A stretch of DNA of 64,000 nucleotides from Bacteroides bouchesdurhonensis (GCF_900155865.1 NZ_LT707006.1:765626-829625), one strand, 5' to 3'. Positions 17,816 through 28,308 are shown, numbered from the stretch's first letter. Numbers and translations are program-made. The notes: generated by a model from the sequence alone, not told the origin.

Positions 17816-18101
17816 TGTATATTATTTAATTGTTATTTAATCTTATATTCATCATATTGATGACGTACTGCCTTGCAAAGTAAATGATAATCTTTCAAAT
17901 TGCAATATTCAGTTTGCAGATATTGTTAGGAATTTATAAAAGAGATTCTATTAGGGAAAAATTTCTCTAATAGCTTCTTGCTTTTCAAAGAAAGTATTAC
18001 TTTTGCCCTCGGATTATAAAAGGAGTACCCAAGACTCCTCCATGTTAAGGTAAAAAAAGAGATAATAAACGAAATACCAATTTAAATTAATTCAAAAGAA
18101 A

Positions 18102-19709
18102 ATGGCAAATTTAGATTTGAGCAAGTACGGAATTACAGGTGTAACTGAAATCCTGCACAACCCGTCTTATGATGTTTTGTTCGCTGAAGAAACAAAACCA
18201 GGTCTTGAAGGCTTTGAAAAAGGTCAAGTAACTGAATTAGGCGCTGTTAATGTGATGACAGGTATCTATACCGGTCGTTCTCCTAAAGATAAATTCTTCG
18301 TTAAGAATGAAGCTTCTGCTGATTCTGTATGGTGGACTTCTGACGAATACAAAAACGACAATAAACCTTGTACTGAAGAGGCTTGGGCTGATCTTAAAGC
18401 AAAAGCTGTAAATCAATTGTCTGGCAAACGTTTGTTTGTTGTGGATACTTTCTGTGGTGCTAACGAAGCTACTCGTATGAAAGTTCGTTTCATCATGGAA
18501 GTGGCTTGGCAGGCTCACTTCGTAACTAACATGTTCATCCGCCCGACTGCTGAAGAACTTGCTAACTACGGAGAACCTGATTTTGTATGTTTCAACGCTT
18601 CTAAAGCTAAAGTTGATAACTACAAAGAACTTGGCTTGAACTCTGAAACTGCTACAGTTTTCAACTTGAAGACTAAAGAACAAGTTATCTTGAATACTTG
18701 GTATGGTGGTGAAATGAAGAAAGGTATGTTCTCTATCATGAACTACATGAACCCACTTCGTGGTATTGCTTCTATGCACTGCTCTGCTAACACAGATATG
18801 GAAGGAACTAGCTCAGCTATCTTCTTCGGTTTGTCTGGAACAGGTAAGACTACTTTGTCTACTGACCCGAAACGTAAATTGATCGGTGATGACGAACACG
18901 GATGGGATAACGAAGGTGTATTCAACTATGAAGGTGGTTGCTATGCTAAAGTTATCAACTTGGACAAAGAAAGTGAACCGGATATCTACAATGCTATCAA
19001 ACGTGACGCTTTGCTTGAAAACGTAACTGTTGCTGCTGATGGTAAGATCGACTTCACAGATAAGAGCGTAACAGAAAACACTCGTGTTTCTTATCCTATC
19101 TACCACATCGAAAACATCGTTAAACCGGTGTCTAAAGGCCCTCATGCTAAACAAGTTATCTTCTTGTCAGCTGATGCATTCGGTGTATTGCCTCCGGTAT
19201 CTATCCTGAACCCAGCACAAGCTCAATACTACTTCTTGTCTGGATTTACTGCTAAATTGGCTGGTACAGAACGTGGTATCACTGAACCGACTCCGACATT
19301 CTCTGCTTGTTTTGGTGCTGCTTTCTTGTCATTGCATCCAACTAAATATGCAGAAGAGTTGGTTAAGAAGATGGAAATGACTGGTGCTAAGGCTTACTTG
19401 GTAAACACTGGTTGGAATGGTTCTGGCAAACGTATTTCTATCAAAGATACTCGTGGTATCATCGACGCTATCCTTGATGGTTCTATCGATAAAGCTCCTA
19501 CTAAGGTGATTCCTTTCTTCGACTTCGTTGTTCCTACAGAACTTCCGGGGGTTGATCCGAAAATCCTTGACCCACGCGACACTTACGAATGTGCTTGTAA
19601 ATGGGAAGAAAAAGCAAAAGACTTGGCTGGACGTTTCATTAAGAACTTCGCTAAGTTTACAGGTAACGAAGCTGGTAAAGCTTTGGTTGCTGCTGGTCCG
19701 AAACTCTAA
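18102..19709 (+). CDS. pckA: Phosphoenolpyruvate carboxykinase (ATP)
   Basis: 535 residues. The kinase-1a loop [15 protein letters not shown] (~residue 244) and kinase-2 region [21 protein letters not shown] are present, as are substrate residues in [14 protein letters not shown] and [17 protein letters not shown]. Family knowledge: in Bacteroides the enzyme mainly fixes CO2, converting PEP to oxaloacetate with ATP formation on the route to succinate. Codon use is strongly biased to highly expressed codons (GCT, AAC, TTG, GGT), unlike neighbours, in keeping with high expression. The gene ends 21 bp before a strong terminator. The 286-bp leader contains no ORF. Confidence 0.98.
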   Translation: MANLDLSKYGITGVTEILHNPSYDVLFAEETKPGLEGFEKGQVTELGAVNVMTGIYTGRSPKDKFFVKNEASADSVWWTSDEYKNDNKPCTEEAWADLKAKAVNQLSGKRLFVVDTFCGANEATRMKVRFIMEVAWQAHFVTNMFIRPTAEELANYGEPDFVCFNASKAKVDNYKELGLNSETATVFNLKTKEQVILNTWYGGEMKKGMFSIMNYMNPLRGIASMHCSANTDMEGTSSAIFFGLSGTGKTTLSTDPKRKLIGDDEHGWDNEGVFNYEGGCYAKVINLDKESEPDIYNAIKRDALLENVTVAADGKIDFTDKSVTENTRVSYPIYHIENIVKPVSKGPHAKQVIFLSADAFGVLPPVSILNPAQAQYYFLSGFTAKLAGTERGITEPTPTFSACFGAAFLSLHPTKYAEELVKKMEMTGAKAYLVNTGWNGSGKRISIKDTRGIIDAILDGSIDKAPTKVIPFFDFVVPTELPGVDPKILDPRDTYECACKWEEKAKDLAGRFIKNFAKFTGNEAGKALVAAGPKL

Positions 19710-19730
19710 TTTATTGGATTCAGATATGAG

Positions 19731-19760
19731 AAGGCGGTTCCGAAAGGAACCGCCTTTTTC
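19731..19760 (+). terminator. Intrinsic terminator of pckA
   Basis: AAGGCGGTTC / GAACCGCCTT perfect 10-bp stem followed by TTTC, 21 bp after the pckA stop. Confidence 0.93.
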
Positions 19761-19819
19761 TGTATTGATAACTTTCATCTCTATGAGTAATCTCCGTAGG
19801 TAAGGAATGAAAGTAATAA

Positions 19820-19851
19820 CTTGTAAATATGTAGGTTATGTTGTATCTTTG
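19820..19851 (+). promoter_or_regulatory. Bacteroides-type promoter of the GH110 gene
   Basis: CTTG (19820-19823), 20-bp spacer, TATCTTTG (19844-19851); 32 bp before the start codon. Confidence 0.7.
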
Positions 19852-19883
19852 TGTAGACATGATATAAACCAAATTACTGTAAT

Positions 19884-21674
19884 ATGAGAAAACTACAATC
19901 ATTTCTTTGTTGCCTTATTCTTCTGTCCATAGGGCTTTCTGCGAATGCAAAGGAGCGTGTATATGATATGTCTAAATTGGGACTGAAGGCTGATAGCCGA
20001 AAAAATGCCAGTCCTGTTTTGCGAAAGGTGATCGCAAAAATAAAAGCTGAGTGTGAAGTTGGTGACGAGATCGTTCTGAGATTCTCTGCTGGAAGATATG
20101 ATTTTTATGAGACGGGGGCGGATGTGCGTGAATACTATATATCCAATCATGATCAAAGTAATCCCAAAAAGGTGGGAATAGCATTGGAAGATTTATCCAA
20201 TTTAGTATTGGACGGGCAAGGGGCTGAATTTATTTTTCATGGAAGAATGATTCCGTTGTCTTTGTTACGTTCTGTCAATTGTACTTTAAAGAATTTCAGC
20301 ATTGACTTCGAAAATCCGCATATTGCACAAGTAGAAATCATTGATAATACTCCTGAGCATGGAATTACTTTCAGACCGGCTCCATGGGTGAAATATCGGA
20401 TTAGGAAGGATTCGGTATTTGAAAACTATGGTGACGGTTGGCAAATGCAGCCAGGTAGCGGTATTGCTTTTGAGAAGGGAACGAAAAGGCTGGTATATAA
20501 AACGAGCGATTTACATTGTCCGACTAAAGGGATCAGGGAAGTTTCTTCTGATTGCCTGAACGCTCCTCAGTGGAAAGATAAGCGTCTGATTCCGGGGACA
20601 GTGGTTGCAATGAGGACAGGAGAACGACCTACACCGGGAATCTTTCTGTCTCATGATGTGAACACTACATTGCAGAACGTAAAGATACATTATGCTGAAG
20701 GCATGGGATTATTGGCACAACTTTGTGAAAATATAACTTTAGATGGATTCAGTGTTTGCCTGAGGGGAGAAAACGATCTGCGCTATTTTACTACTCAAGC
20801 GGATGCGACCCACTTTTCCGGTTGTAAAGGAGTGATTGTTTCTCAAAATGGGCTTTATGAGGGAATGATGGATGATGCAATTAATGTGCATGGCACCTAC
20901 CTGAAAGTCATTAAGAGACTGGATGATAATACTTTGGTAGGACGCTATATGCATAATCAGGCATGGGGATTTGATTGGGGATACCAAGGTGACAGTGTGC
21001 AGTTCATCCGCTCGGAGACTATGGAAATTATTGAAGGAGTGAATCATATTGTTTCTATTCGTCCATATGATAAAGAAGGGGTTCAGGGTGCCCGTGAGTT
21101 CTGCATTACTTTTCAAGAACCGATCGATCCAATGATTAATGAAAAGGCTGGTTTTGGTATTGAGAATTTGACTTGGACTCCGGAGGTGTTTTTTGCCAAT
21201 AATGTAATACGTAATAATCGTGCTCGCGGGAGTCTGTTCAGTACCCCCCGAAAAACAATTATAGAAAATAATCTTTTTGATCATACTTCAGGAGCAGCCA
21301 TTCTTTTATGTGGTGATTGTAATGGTTGGTTTGAGACCGGTGCTTGCCGTAATGTGCTTATTCGTGGAAACCGTTTTGTAAATGCCCTTACTAATATGTT
21401 TCAATTTACGAATGCTGTTATTTCTATTTATCCGGAAATTCCTAATCTAAAAGATCAGCAGAAGTACTTCCATGGAGGGAAAGATGGAGGAATTGTCATC
21501 GAAGGAAATATATTCGAAACTTTTGATGCACCTATATTATATGCTAAGTCGGTAGATGGTTTGATTTTCCGCAATAATACAATAGTTCAAAATTCCGATT
21601 ATAAACCATTCCATTGGAACAAAAGCCGATTTTTACTGGAACGGGTGACCAATGTGAAGATAATGGAAGACTGA
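19884..21674 (+). CDS. glaB: GH110 alpha-1,3-galactosidase (right-handed beta-helix)
   Basis: 596 residues, the length of Bacteroides GlaB-type enzymes. A signal peptide (FLCCLILLSIGLSANA) sends it to the periplasm or surface; no lipobox is clear. The body is a right-handed beta-helix with repeated IxxNxI rungs, and the conserved block MMDDAINVHGTYLKVIKRL (~residues 330-348) is typical of GH110. Family knowledge: GH110 enzymes remove terminal alpha-1,3-linked galactose from blood-group B or linear Gal-alpha-1,3-Gal; the B-subfamily acts on linear and branched forms. No SusC/SusD pair or other glycosidase is next to it, so it stands alone outside a polysaccharide utilisation locus. The assignment is by motif recognition. 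Confidence 0.82.
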   Translation: MRKLQSFLCCLILLSIGLSANAKERVYDMSKLGLKADSRKNASPVLRKVIAKIKAECEVGDEIVLRFSAGRYDFYETGADVREYYISNHDQSNPKKVGIALEDLSNLVLDGQGAEFIFHGRMIPLSLLRSVNCTLKNFSIDFENPHIAQVEIIDNTPEHGITFRPAPWVKYRIRKDSVFENYGDGWQMQPGSGIAFEKGTKRLVYKTSDLHCPTKGIREVSSDCLNAPQWKDKRLIPGTVVAMRTGERPTPGIFLSHDVNTTLQNVKIHYAEGMGLLAQLCENITLDGFSVCLRGENDLRYFTTQADATHFSGCKGVIVSQNGLYEGMMDDAINVHGTYLKVIKRLDDNTLVGRYMHNQAWGFDWGYQGDSVQFIRSETMEIIEGVNHIVSIRPYDKEGVQGAREFCITFQEPIDPMINEKAGFGIENLTWTPEVFFANNVIRNNRARGSLFSTPRKTIIENNLFDHTSGAAILLCGDCNGWFETGACRNVLIRGNRFVNALTNMFQFTNAVISIYPEIPNLKDQQKYFHGGKDGGIVIEGNIFETFDAPILYAKSVDGLIFRNNTIVQNSDYKPFHWNKSRFLLERVTNVKIMED

Positions 21675-21914
21675 TACACAGATGACAAAATTAATATTGA
21701 TAGAACATGAGATTGTAGACCATCATCATTGGCTGACTTCACGACAGTTTACTGATGTGTAGCTATTTCTCAAGTGACTTTGTTTCAGTTTTCCTGATAA
21801 CATGGAAATGGAACCTTCATCCGATTTTGTTAACTTTGTTTGGCGGGTTCTGTAGGACTAATTTTATATTGAGGATTAAGAATTCATTGTTCTCGTATTA
21901 TAATATAATTGTTT

Positions 21915-23216
21915 ATGACATATCTGGATACCGATAAGCAAACTTGCATAGATCTTAGTATAACGGATGGCGTACAGGACGAACAAGCCCTTTCTTCTTT
22001 GTTTCTGAAAACGGAAACGAAGCAAGGGAAATCTTTAATGATGGAATGGATTATGTATCCGTTGAGTGACTGGGAAATGATCTGTAAAAGACAGAAACTT
22101 ATAGCTTGGGGGGCACTACCGGAACTTCCTTTGAATGAGGAAGAGTTGGACTTTATCGAGTATTACCTGAGTTATCGTGACCAGATTAGGGAGGCGAATG
22201 TTATAATGTCTTGTGCTACAATTATTGATCGTCTTGTGAGGTATGATTCTCAACGTTATGTCGTTTGTAGAGGGGTTAAACTTATAGTTCGAATGTTACA
22301 TCATTTGGAAAAGTGGATTACAGAGCAACAGGAAATTGTACCGCAACTTTGGAAAGATATGATTGATTTGGTACAGGATATCTTGCATGGAACTGAACTG
22401 AAAAATGTCTTGCAACAGGCGTTTGATAAGGATACCCGATTCTCCAATTATGTGATAGATAAATATGATTATTTATTTCGATGTACCCGCTTGCTATCTT
22501 TGAAAGAGTTGCTGTCAGTTATTTATACGTTGGACGTTTGCCGTACTGCTCATCGGATTGCTGAAGAAAAAAATCTTTGTAGCACTCCAAAGGTGGTTTG
22601 GAGCATGGATTTCTCGGTAGAAGGAGTAGTACATCCTTTTGTGAAGAATGCGCAAGAAAATGATTGGGAAATGTCCCAAGGTAATATCTGTCTTTTTACG
22701 GGATCCAATATGGCGGGGAAATCGACTACGTTAAAAGCATTGACTCTGGCTGTCTGGTTAGCGCATTGTGGATTACCTGTTCCAGTAAAATCAATGGTTT
22801 GTCCTCTATATGAGGGCATATATACTTCAATCAATTTGCCCGATTCTTTGAGAGACGGACGAAGTCATTTTATGGCAGAGATACTTCGTATTAAAGAGGT
22901 GTTGGAGAAAGCGGGAAAAGGTAAGAGGTGCTTAGTCGTGTTGGATGAAATGTTCCGTGGCACAAATGCGAAGGATGCTTTTGAAGCTTCTGTTGCGGTA
23001 AATGAGATATTAAAAGAATTTGCTAATTGTCATTTTCTTGTTTCTACGCACATTCTTGAATATGCGAAAGCATTTGAAAAAGATAGTTCTTGTTGTTTTT
23101 ATTACATGGAGGCGGAAATCAAAGAAGATTGTTTCGTCTGTCCTCATCGATTGCGGAAAGGTATCTCGGAAGCAAGAGTAGGTTATTGGTTGGTGAAAAA
23201 GATATTGAATTTGTAA
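21915..23216 (+). CDS. MutS-family DNA mismatch repair-like ATPase (MutS2/MutS-III type)
   Basis: 433 residues from the ATG at 21915 (MTYLDTDKQTCIDLSITDG). It is much shorter than MutS (~860) because it lacks the mismatch-recognition and connector domains. What remains is the core/lever region and the ATPase: Walker A GSNMAGKSTTLKALTLA (~residue 262), the signature DSLRDGRSHFMAEILRI, Walker B CLVVLDEMFRGTNAKDA, and the D-loop region STHILEYAKAFE. Family knowledge: short MutS homologues are common in Bacteroidetes and their function is not settled; mismatch repair is unlikely without domain I. The 240 bp upstream holds no ORF I trust. Confidence 0.85.
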   Translation: MTYLDTDKQTCIDLSITDGVQDEQALSSLFLKTETKQGKSLMMEWIMYPLSDWEMICKRQKLIAWGALPELPLNEEELDFIEYYLSYRDQIREANVIMSCATIIDRLVRYDSQRYVVCRGVKLIVRMLHHLEKWITEQQEIVPQLWKDMIDLVQDILHGTELKNVLQQAFDKDTRFSNYVIDKYDYLFRCTRLLSLKELLSVIYTLDVCRTAHRIAEEKNLCSTPKVVWSMDFSVEGVVHPFVKNAQENDWEMSQGNICLFTGSNMAGKSTTLKALTLAVWLAHCGLPVPVKSMVCPLYEGIYTSINLPDSLRDGRSHFMAEILRIKEVLEKAGKGKRCLVVLDEMFRGTNAKDAFEASVAVNEILKEFANCHFLVSTHILEYAKAFEKDSSCCFYYMEAEIKEDCFVCPHRLRKGISEARVGYWLVKKILNL

Positions 23217-23470
23217 AAGCTGAATAATTAACTTGATGTTTTGTTAGTGGATGGTATATGGTAACTTTCATCCCTTTAATGAGTGAATCATTAGTGGGAA
23301 TGGCAGAATTTATATTCTTCATGTTAACTATTTTAGCTGCTGTGTCTAACACATAGGATTTAGTTTATTGCTATCTTGTTGTGAGAAGCGAATAAGATGC
23401 CAAGAATGGATAAATATTATTTTCATAAATACAATTTGTTTTGTTGGTCATAAATACATCTTTTTCTTTT
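23217..23470. other. AT-rich intergenic region, no gene seen
   Basis: Convergent gap between the MutS-like gene and typA. The only ORF, on the minus strand, overlaps the 3' end of the MutS-like gene and has no family features. Confidence 0.6.
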
Positions 23471-23511
23471 TAAAGAAAAAAATAACGGGAGATAGTTATT
23501 TTCCATCTCCC
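23471..23511 (-). terminator. Intrinsic terminator of typA
   Basis: On the minus strand: GGGAGAT, loop, ATCTCCC, GTTA, then a run of T. It starts 30 bp after the typA stop. Confidence 0.85.
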
Positions 23512-23540
23512 GTCACTTATATTGATTTGGTTATTATTTA

Positions 23541-25340
23541 TTAGATCTTGTTAGCGCGTTTACGCTCAATTTCATCCAGAATAACTTTACGCATACGCAT
23601 TGCTTTCGGTGTTACTTCTACATATTCATCTTCTTTGATGTATTCCAAAGCTTCTTCCAGTGAGAATTGTATTGGTGGAATCAAACGAGCCTTTTCGTCA
23701 GAACCGGAAGCACGCATATTAGTCAGTTTCTTCGATTTTGTAACGTTGATCACTAAGTCATTATCGTGAGAGTGTTCACCTACTACCTGACCGGCATAGA
23801 CATCTTCTTGTGGGAAAATGAAGAACTTACCGCGGTCTTGTAATTTGTCGATAGCGTAAGCAAAAGCTGTTCCACTTTCCATAGCAATCATAGAACCATT
23901 GGTACGACGTTCGATCTCTCCTTTATATGGCTGATATTCTTTGAAACGGTGAGCCATGATTGCTTCGCCTGCAGAGGCTGTCAATACATTAGTACGCAAA
24001 CCGATGATACCACGAGAAGGCATATTAAATTCCAGATTGATACGTTCACCGGTATTTTCCATTTTTACCATTTCACCTTTACGGCGAGTCACCATATCAA
24101 TGATCTTGCTTGAATATTCTTCCGGTACGTTGATTGTCAGTTCTTCAATCGGTTCGCATTTTACTCCGTCGATTTCTCTGAAAATAACCTGAGGCTGTCC
24201 TACCTGTAACTCATATCCTTCACGACGCATCGTTTCTATTAACACAGAAAGGTGAAGTACGCCACGGCCAGAAACGATCCATTTACCGTCCTCCTCGCTT
24301 TTCTTTACGCGTAGAGCCAGATTCTTGTCGAGTTCTTTTGTAAGGCGGTCATGGATATGACGTGAAGTCACAAACTTACCGTCTTTGCCAAAGAATGGCG
24401 AATCGTTAATGGTAAATAACATACTCATTGTAGGCTCATCAATTGCAATAGGCGGCAATGCTTCCGGGTTTTCATAATCGCAGATTGTATCTCCAATTTC
24501 AAATCCATCAATACCTACCAATGCACAGATGTCTCCCGAAGAAACTTCATCGGTTTTGACGCGTCCTAAGCCTTCAAATACATGTAGCTCTTTAATTTTT
24601 GTTTTGAACTTATCACCATTACGTTTCACGAGTGTTACATTCATACCTTCTTTCAGTGTACCGCGATGAACACGTCCTACGGCAATACGACCTGTGTATG
24701 AAGAATAATCCAATGAAGTGATTAGCATTTGCGGAGTACCATCCAATTGTTCCGGAGCCGGAATATTTTCGATAATGCAATCTAATAATGGAGTGATACT
24801 GTCGGTCTGTTGTTTCCAGTCAGTACTCATCCAGTTGTTTTTGGCAGAACCGTAGATGACAGGAAAGTCGAGTTGGTCTTCAGAAGCATTCAGGCTGAAC
24901 ATTAAGTCGAATACCATTTCGTAAACTTCTTCCGGACGACAGTTTGGCTTATCGACCTTGTTTACTACTACAATCGGCTTCAAGCCGATTTCCAGTGCTT
25001 TTTGTAATACAAAACGCGTCTGGGGCATCGGGCCTTCAAAGGCATCCACCAATAGAATACAACCATCGGCCATATTCAATACACGTTCTACTTCACCCCC
25101 GAAATCACTGTGCCCCGGAGTATCAATGATATTAATTTTAGTACCGTTGTAATTGATGGATACATTTTTGGAAAGAATAGTTATACCACGTTCACGTTCC
25201 AAATCGTTGTTATCCAGAATGAGTTCACCACTATTTTGGTTACTGCGGAACAAGTTTCCAGCCAATAACATCTTATCAACCAGCGTTGTTTTCCCATGAT
25301 CGACATGGGCAATGATTGCAATGTTTCGAATATTTTGCAT
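23541..25340 (-). CDS. typA: Ribosome-associated translational GTPase TypA/BipA
   Basis: 599 residues from the ATG at 25340 (MQNIRNIAIIAHVDHGKTT); a longer frame from 25403 is not needed. G1 AHVDHGKTTLVDK, G3 DTPGHSDFGGEVERV and G4 VVNKVDK are intact. EF-G-like domains III and V follow, then the BipA-specific C-terminal domain with LTNMRASGSDEKARLIPP. Family knowledge: binds 70S ribosomes and assists large-subunit assembly and stress adaptation. It is transcribed divergently from rpsO. A TACCTTTG -7-like box lies on the minus strand at about 25,366. Confidence 0.97.
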   Translation of the reverse strand: MQNIRNIAIIAHVDHGKTTLVDKMLLAGNLFRSNQNSGELILDNNDLERERGITILSKNVSINYNGTKINIIDTPGHSDFGGEVERVLNMADGCILLVDAFEGPMPQTRFVLQKALEIGLKPIVVVNKVDKPNCRPEEVYEMVFDLMFSLNASEDQLDFPVIYGSAKNNWMSTDWKQQTDSITPLLDCIIENIPAPEQLDGTPQMLITSLDYSSYTGRIAVGRVHRGTLKEGMNVTLVKRNGDKFKTKIKELHVFEGLGRVKTDEVSSGDICALVGIDGFEIGDTICDYENPEALPPIAIDEPTMSMLFTINDSPFFGKDGKFVTSRHIHDRLTKELDKNLALRVKKSEEDGKWIVSGRGVLHLSVLIETMRREGYELQVGQPQVIFREIDGVKCEPIEELTINVPEEYSSKIIDMVTRRKGEMVKMENTGERINLEFNMPSRGIIGLRTNVLTASAGEAIMAHRFKEYQPYKGEIERRTNGSMIAMESGTAFAYAIDKLQDRGKFFIFPQEDVYAGQVVGEHSHDNDLVINVTKSKKLTNMRASGSDEKARLIPPIQFSLEEALEYIKEDEYVEVTPKAMRMRKVILDEIERKRANKI

Positions 25341-25421
25341 ATAATCCCTATTATTTGGGCGCAAAGGTACTAAAATTGGATTAGAAATATACGCTATAAA
25401 CATACTTTTTTCCTGTAAAAC

Positions 25422-25453
25422 GTTGTGGGATATAAAGATAATGTTTATCTTTG
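25422..25453 (+). promoter_or_regulatory. Promoter of rpsO
   Basis: GTTG (25422-25425), 20-bp spacer, TATCTTTG (25446-25453), 43 bp before the rpsO ATG. Confidence 0.75.
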
Positions 25454-25496
25454 CACGCTCAAAAGAATAAATTACTATATCAAAATTCTAAAAATT

Positions 25497-25766
25497 ATGT
25501 ATTTAGACGCAGCTAAAAAGCAAGAAATCTTCGGAAAGTACGGAAAGTCTAACACTGATACTGGCTCAGCTGAGGCGCAGATAGCTTTGTTTTCCTACCG
25601 TATTTCTCATCTGACTGAGCATATGAAGCTCAACAGAAAAGATTATAGTACAGAGAGAGCTTTAACAATGTTAGTAGGTAAGCGTCGTCGCTTGCTCGAC
25701 TATCTGAAGGCTAAAGATATCGAAAGATATCGTGGTATCATTAAAGAACTCGGTTTGCGTAAGTAA
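25497..25766 (+). CDS. rpsO: 30S ribosomal protein S15
   Basis: 89 residues, exactly the family length, from the ATG at 25497 (MYLDAAKKQEIFGKYG). The frame runs open 24 codons upstream through the promoter, so the longer version is wrong. Hallmarks are DTGSAEAQIALFSYRISHL, the KDYSTERALTMLVGKRRRLLDYL helix pair, and ERYRGIIKELGLRK at the end. It binds 16S rRNA in the central domain of the small subunit. A strong terminator follows 24 bp after the stop, so it is monocistronic. The 5' leader (~35 nt) could host autoregulation, as in other bacteria, but I see no clear structure. Confidence 0.98.
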   Translation: MYLDAAKKQEIFGKYGKSNTDTGSAEAQIALFSYRISHLTEHMKLNRKDYSTERALTMLVGKRRRLLDYLKAKDIERYRGIIKELGLRK

Positions 25767-25790
25767 TCTACTTGCAGCGAAAAGTTTGAA

Positions 25791-25823
25791 AACCGTTTCT
25801 CGAGAAAGAGAAACGGTTTTTTT
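25791..25823 (+). terminator. Intrinsic terminator of rpsO
   Basis: AACCGTTTCT / AGAAACGGTT stem with TTTTTTG following. Confidence 0.93.
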
Positions 25824-25865
25824 GTGCCTATAGTTGTGTATGACTGATAGATTTTAACGCTTATA

Positions 25866-25897
25866 ATTGTGATGGAATAAAGATTTTACTATTTTTG
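25866..25897 (+). promoter_or_regulatory. Promoter of the cupin regulator/acyl-CoA ligase operon
   Basis: ATTG (25866-25869), 20-bp spacer, TATTTTTG (25890-25897), which fits TAnnTTTG. The start codon is 50 bp on. Confidence 0.6.
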
Positions 25898-25947
25898 CAG
25901 CTTAATAATTATAATTTATAACCTTTGAAGACAAAAATACTTTCAAT

Positions 25948-26523
25948 ATGGATACAAGTAAAATTGTAGGAGAAAAAATTAAAGCTCTCCGCGAAGACAA
26001 AACTATTACTATTGAGGAACTTTCCCAGCGCTCCGGTTTAGCTGTGGAACAGATCGAACGAATTGAAAAGAATATCGATATACCCTCTCTAGCACCACTT
26101 ATTAAAATAGCACGTGTGTTGGGAGTTCGTTTGGGAACTTTTTTAGATGACCAGGATGAAGTTGGACCTGTTGTTTGCCGTAAAAAAGAAGCGAAAGACG
26201 CTATCAGCTTCTCGAATAATGCGATTCATTCTCGTAAGCATATGGAGTACCATTCTTTATCCAAGTCGAAAGCAGACCGCCACATGGAACCGTTTATCAT
26301 TGATGTGATGCCTACAGAAGATAGTGATTTTGTACTTTCATCACATGAAGGTGAAGAATTCATTATGGTTATGGAAGGAGTGATGGAGATTAGTTATGGC
26401 AAGCATACTTATCTACTGGAGGAAGGTGATAGTATCTATTATGATTCTATTGTACCTCATCATGTCCATGCATACGAAGGTCAGGCGGCAAAAATATTGG
26501 CTGTTGTTTATACACCGGTATAA
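25948..26523 (+). CDS. XRE-family HTH regulator with C-terminal cupin domain
   Basis: 191 residues. The N-terminal HTH_3 domain (residues ~8-65; TIEELSQRSGLAVEQIERIEK) is followed by a cupin_2 beta-barrel (~110-190; EEFIMVMEGVMEISYGKHTY and DSIYYDSIVPHHVHAYEG with metal-type histidines). Family knowledge: PuuR/MmsR-like regulators that sense a small molecule with the cupin. It lies 35 bp upstream of the acyl-CoA ligase on the same strand; this pairing suggests it controls, or responds to products of, that ligase. Inference only. Confidence 0.88.
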   Translation: MDTSKIVGEKIKALREDKTITIEELSQRSGLAVEQIERIEKNIDIPSLAPLIKIARVLGVRLGTFLDDQDEVGPVVCRKKEAKDAISFSNNAIHSRKHMEYHSLSKSKADRHMEPFIIDVMPTEDSDFVLSSHEGEEFIMVMEGVMEISYGKHTYLLEEGDSIYYDSIVPHHVHAYEGQAAKILAVVYTPV

Positions 26524-26558
26524 TTAAGTAATGAGTATCAAGTCTTAAATTTAATCCC

Positions 26559-28208
26559 ATGCAATTATTTGAACGTACTTTGGGACAGTGGCTGGAACAC
26601 TGGGCCGAAGAAACTCCCGATAAAGAATATATTGTATATTCCGACCGCAATCTCCGTTTTACATGGAGCCAGTTGAACCGTCGTGTAGACGATATGGCGA
26701 AAGGATTGATCGCTATAGGTGTGGAACGAGGTACGCATGTAGGTATTTGGGCAGCTAACGTGCCCGATTGGCTGACATTATTATATGCCTGCGCAAAGAT
26801 TGGTGCAGTATATGTGACTGTGAATACGAACTATAAGCAGGCTGAACTGGAATATCTTTGTAAGAATTCCGATATGCATACTCTTTGTATTGTCAATGGT
26901 GAAAAAGACAGCGACTTTGTGCAAATGACCTATGCAATGCTTCCTGAACTGAAAAATTGTGAACGTGGTCATCTGAAAAGTGAGCGTTTCCCTTATATGA
27001 AGAATGTGATTTATGTCGGTCAGGAAAAACATCGTGGAATGTATAATACTGCAGAAATTCTATTGTTGGGAGATAATGTAGAAGACGACCGACTGAATGA
27101 AATGAAGAGCAAAGTTGATTGTCACGATGTGGTGAATATGCAGTATACTTCGGGAACGACTGGTTTTCCGAAAGGCGTGATGCTTACTCATTACAATATT
27201 AGTAACAATGGTTTCCTGACAGGGGAGCATATGAAGTTTACTGCTGATGATAAACTTTGTTGTTGTGTACCATTGTTCCATTGTTTTGGTGTGGTATTGG
27301 CTACTATGAACTGTTTGACACATGGTTGTACACAAGTGATGGTGGAACGCTTCGATCCATTGGTTGTATTGGCTTCCATTCACAAAGAACGCTGTACTGC
27401 TCTTTATGGTGTGCCGACTATGTTTATTGCCGAGTTGAATCATCCTATGTTCGATCTGTTTGATATGTCTTGTTTGCGTACAGGCATTATGGCAGGTTCA
27501 CTGTGTCCTGTGGAATTGATGAAGCAGGTAGAGGAAAAAATGTATATGAAAGTCACCAGTGTATATGGCTTGACAGAAGCTGCACCAGGTATGACGGCCA
27601 CACGCATCGATGATCCGTTTGAGGTACGTTGTAATACTGTAGGGCGAGATTTTGAGTTTACAGAAGTCAAAGTGATTGATCCAGAGACGGGTGAAGAATG
27701 CCCGGCAGGCATACAAGGTGAAATGTGTAACCGTGGATATAATACTATGAAAGGTTATTATAAGAATCCGGAAGCTACGGCAGAAGTGATTGATAAAAAC
27801 AACTTTTTACATTCTGGTGACTTAGGCATTAAAGACGAAAATGGGAACTATCGTATTACTGGGCGTATTAAAGATATGATTATCCGTGGTGGTGAGAATA
27901 TTTATCCTCGTGAGATAGAAGAGTTTCTTTATCAGCTTGAAGGTGTGAAAGATGTTCAGGTTGCAGGTATTCCTTCTAAGAAGTATGGTGAAGCAGTTGG
28001 TGCGTTTATTATTTTGCATGAGGGAGCTCAAATAAGTGAATCGGACGTGCGTGATTTCTGTAGAAATAAGATTTCCCGCTATAAGATACCCAAATATATA
28101 TTCTTTATCGATGAATTTCCTATGACTGGTAGTGGAAAAATTCAGAAGTTTAGATTAAAAGATCTTGGTTTGCAACTTTGCAAAGAACGAGAAATAGAAA
28201 TCATTTAA
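26559..28208 (+). CDS. AMP-binding acyl-CoA synthetase (long/medium-chain fatty acid-CoA ligase-like)
   Basis: 549 residues, full length for class I adenylate-forming enzymes. The A3 motif is [20 protein letters not shown] (~residues 193-212). A5 is [13 protein letters not shown]7-A8 are [29 protein letters not shown] in two parts, and the catalytic A10 lysine is in [10 protein letters not shown]. Family knowledge: activates a carboxylic acid with ATP and transfers it to CoA; closest in layout to FadD3/AlkK-type ligases. Substrate chain length cannot be read. It forms a probable operon with the upstream cupin regulator and ends 28 bp before a bidirectional terminator. Confidence 0.92.
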   Translation: MQLFERTLGQWLEHWAEETPDKEYIVYSDRNLRFTWSQLNRRVDDMAKGLIAIGVERGTHVGIWAANVPDWLTLLYACAKIGAVYVTVNTNYKQAELEYLCKNSDMHTLCIVNGEKDSDFVQMTYAMLPELKNCERGHLKSERFPYMKNVIYVGQEKHRGMYNTAEILLLGDNVEDDRLNEMKSKVDCHDVVNMQYTSGTTGFPKGVMLTHYNISNNGFLTGEHMKFTADDKLCCCVPLFHCFGVVLATMNCLTHGCTQVMVERFDPLVVLASIHKERCTALYGVPTMFIAELNHPMFDLFDMSCLRTGIMAGSLCPVELMKQVEEKMYMKVTSVYGLTEAAPGMTATRIDDPFEVRCNTVGRDFEFTEVKVIDPETGEECPAGIQGEMCNRGYNTMKGYYKNPEATAEVIDKNNFLHSGDLGIKDENGNYRITGRIKDMIIRGGENIYPREIEEFLYQLEGVKDVQVAGIPSKKYGEAVGAFIILHEGAQISESDVRDFCRNKISRYKIPKYIFFIDEFPMTGSGKIQKFRLKDLGLQLCKEREIEII

Positions 28209-28236
28209 AGGGGAAGACAGTTGGAAATGAATAACT

Positions 28237-28299
28237 AAAAATGAGGAATGAAGAATGGGTGGTGCAATATATTGCAAATAGTTCTTCATTCCTCATTTT
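28237..28299. terminator. Bidirectional terminator with nested palindrome
   Basis: Stem AAAATGAGGAATGAAGAA / TTCTTCATTCCTCATTTT (18 bp, perfect) with a smaller GCAATATATTGC palindrome in the loop; it lies between the convergent acyl-CoA ligase and guanylyltransferase genes. Confidence 0.85.
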
Positions 28300-28308
28300 A
28301 GTTCTTCA

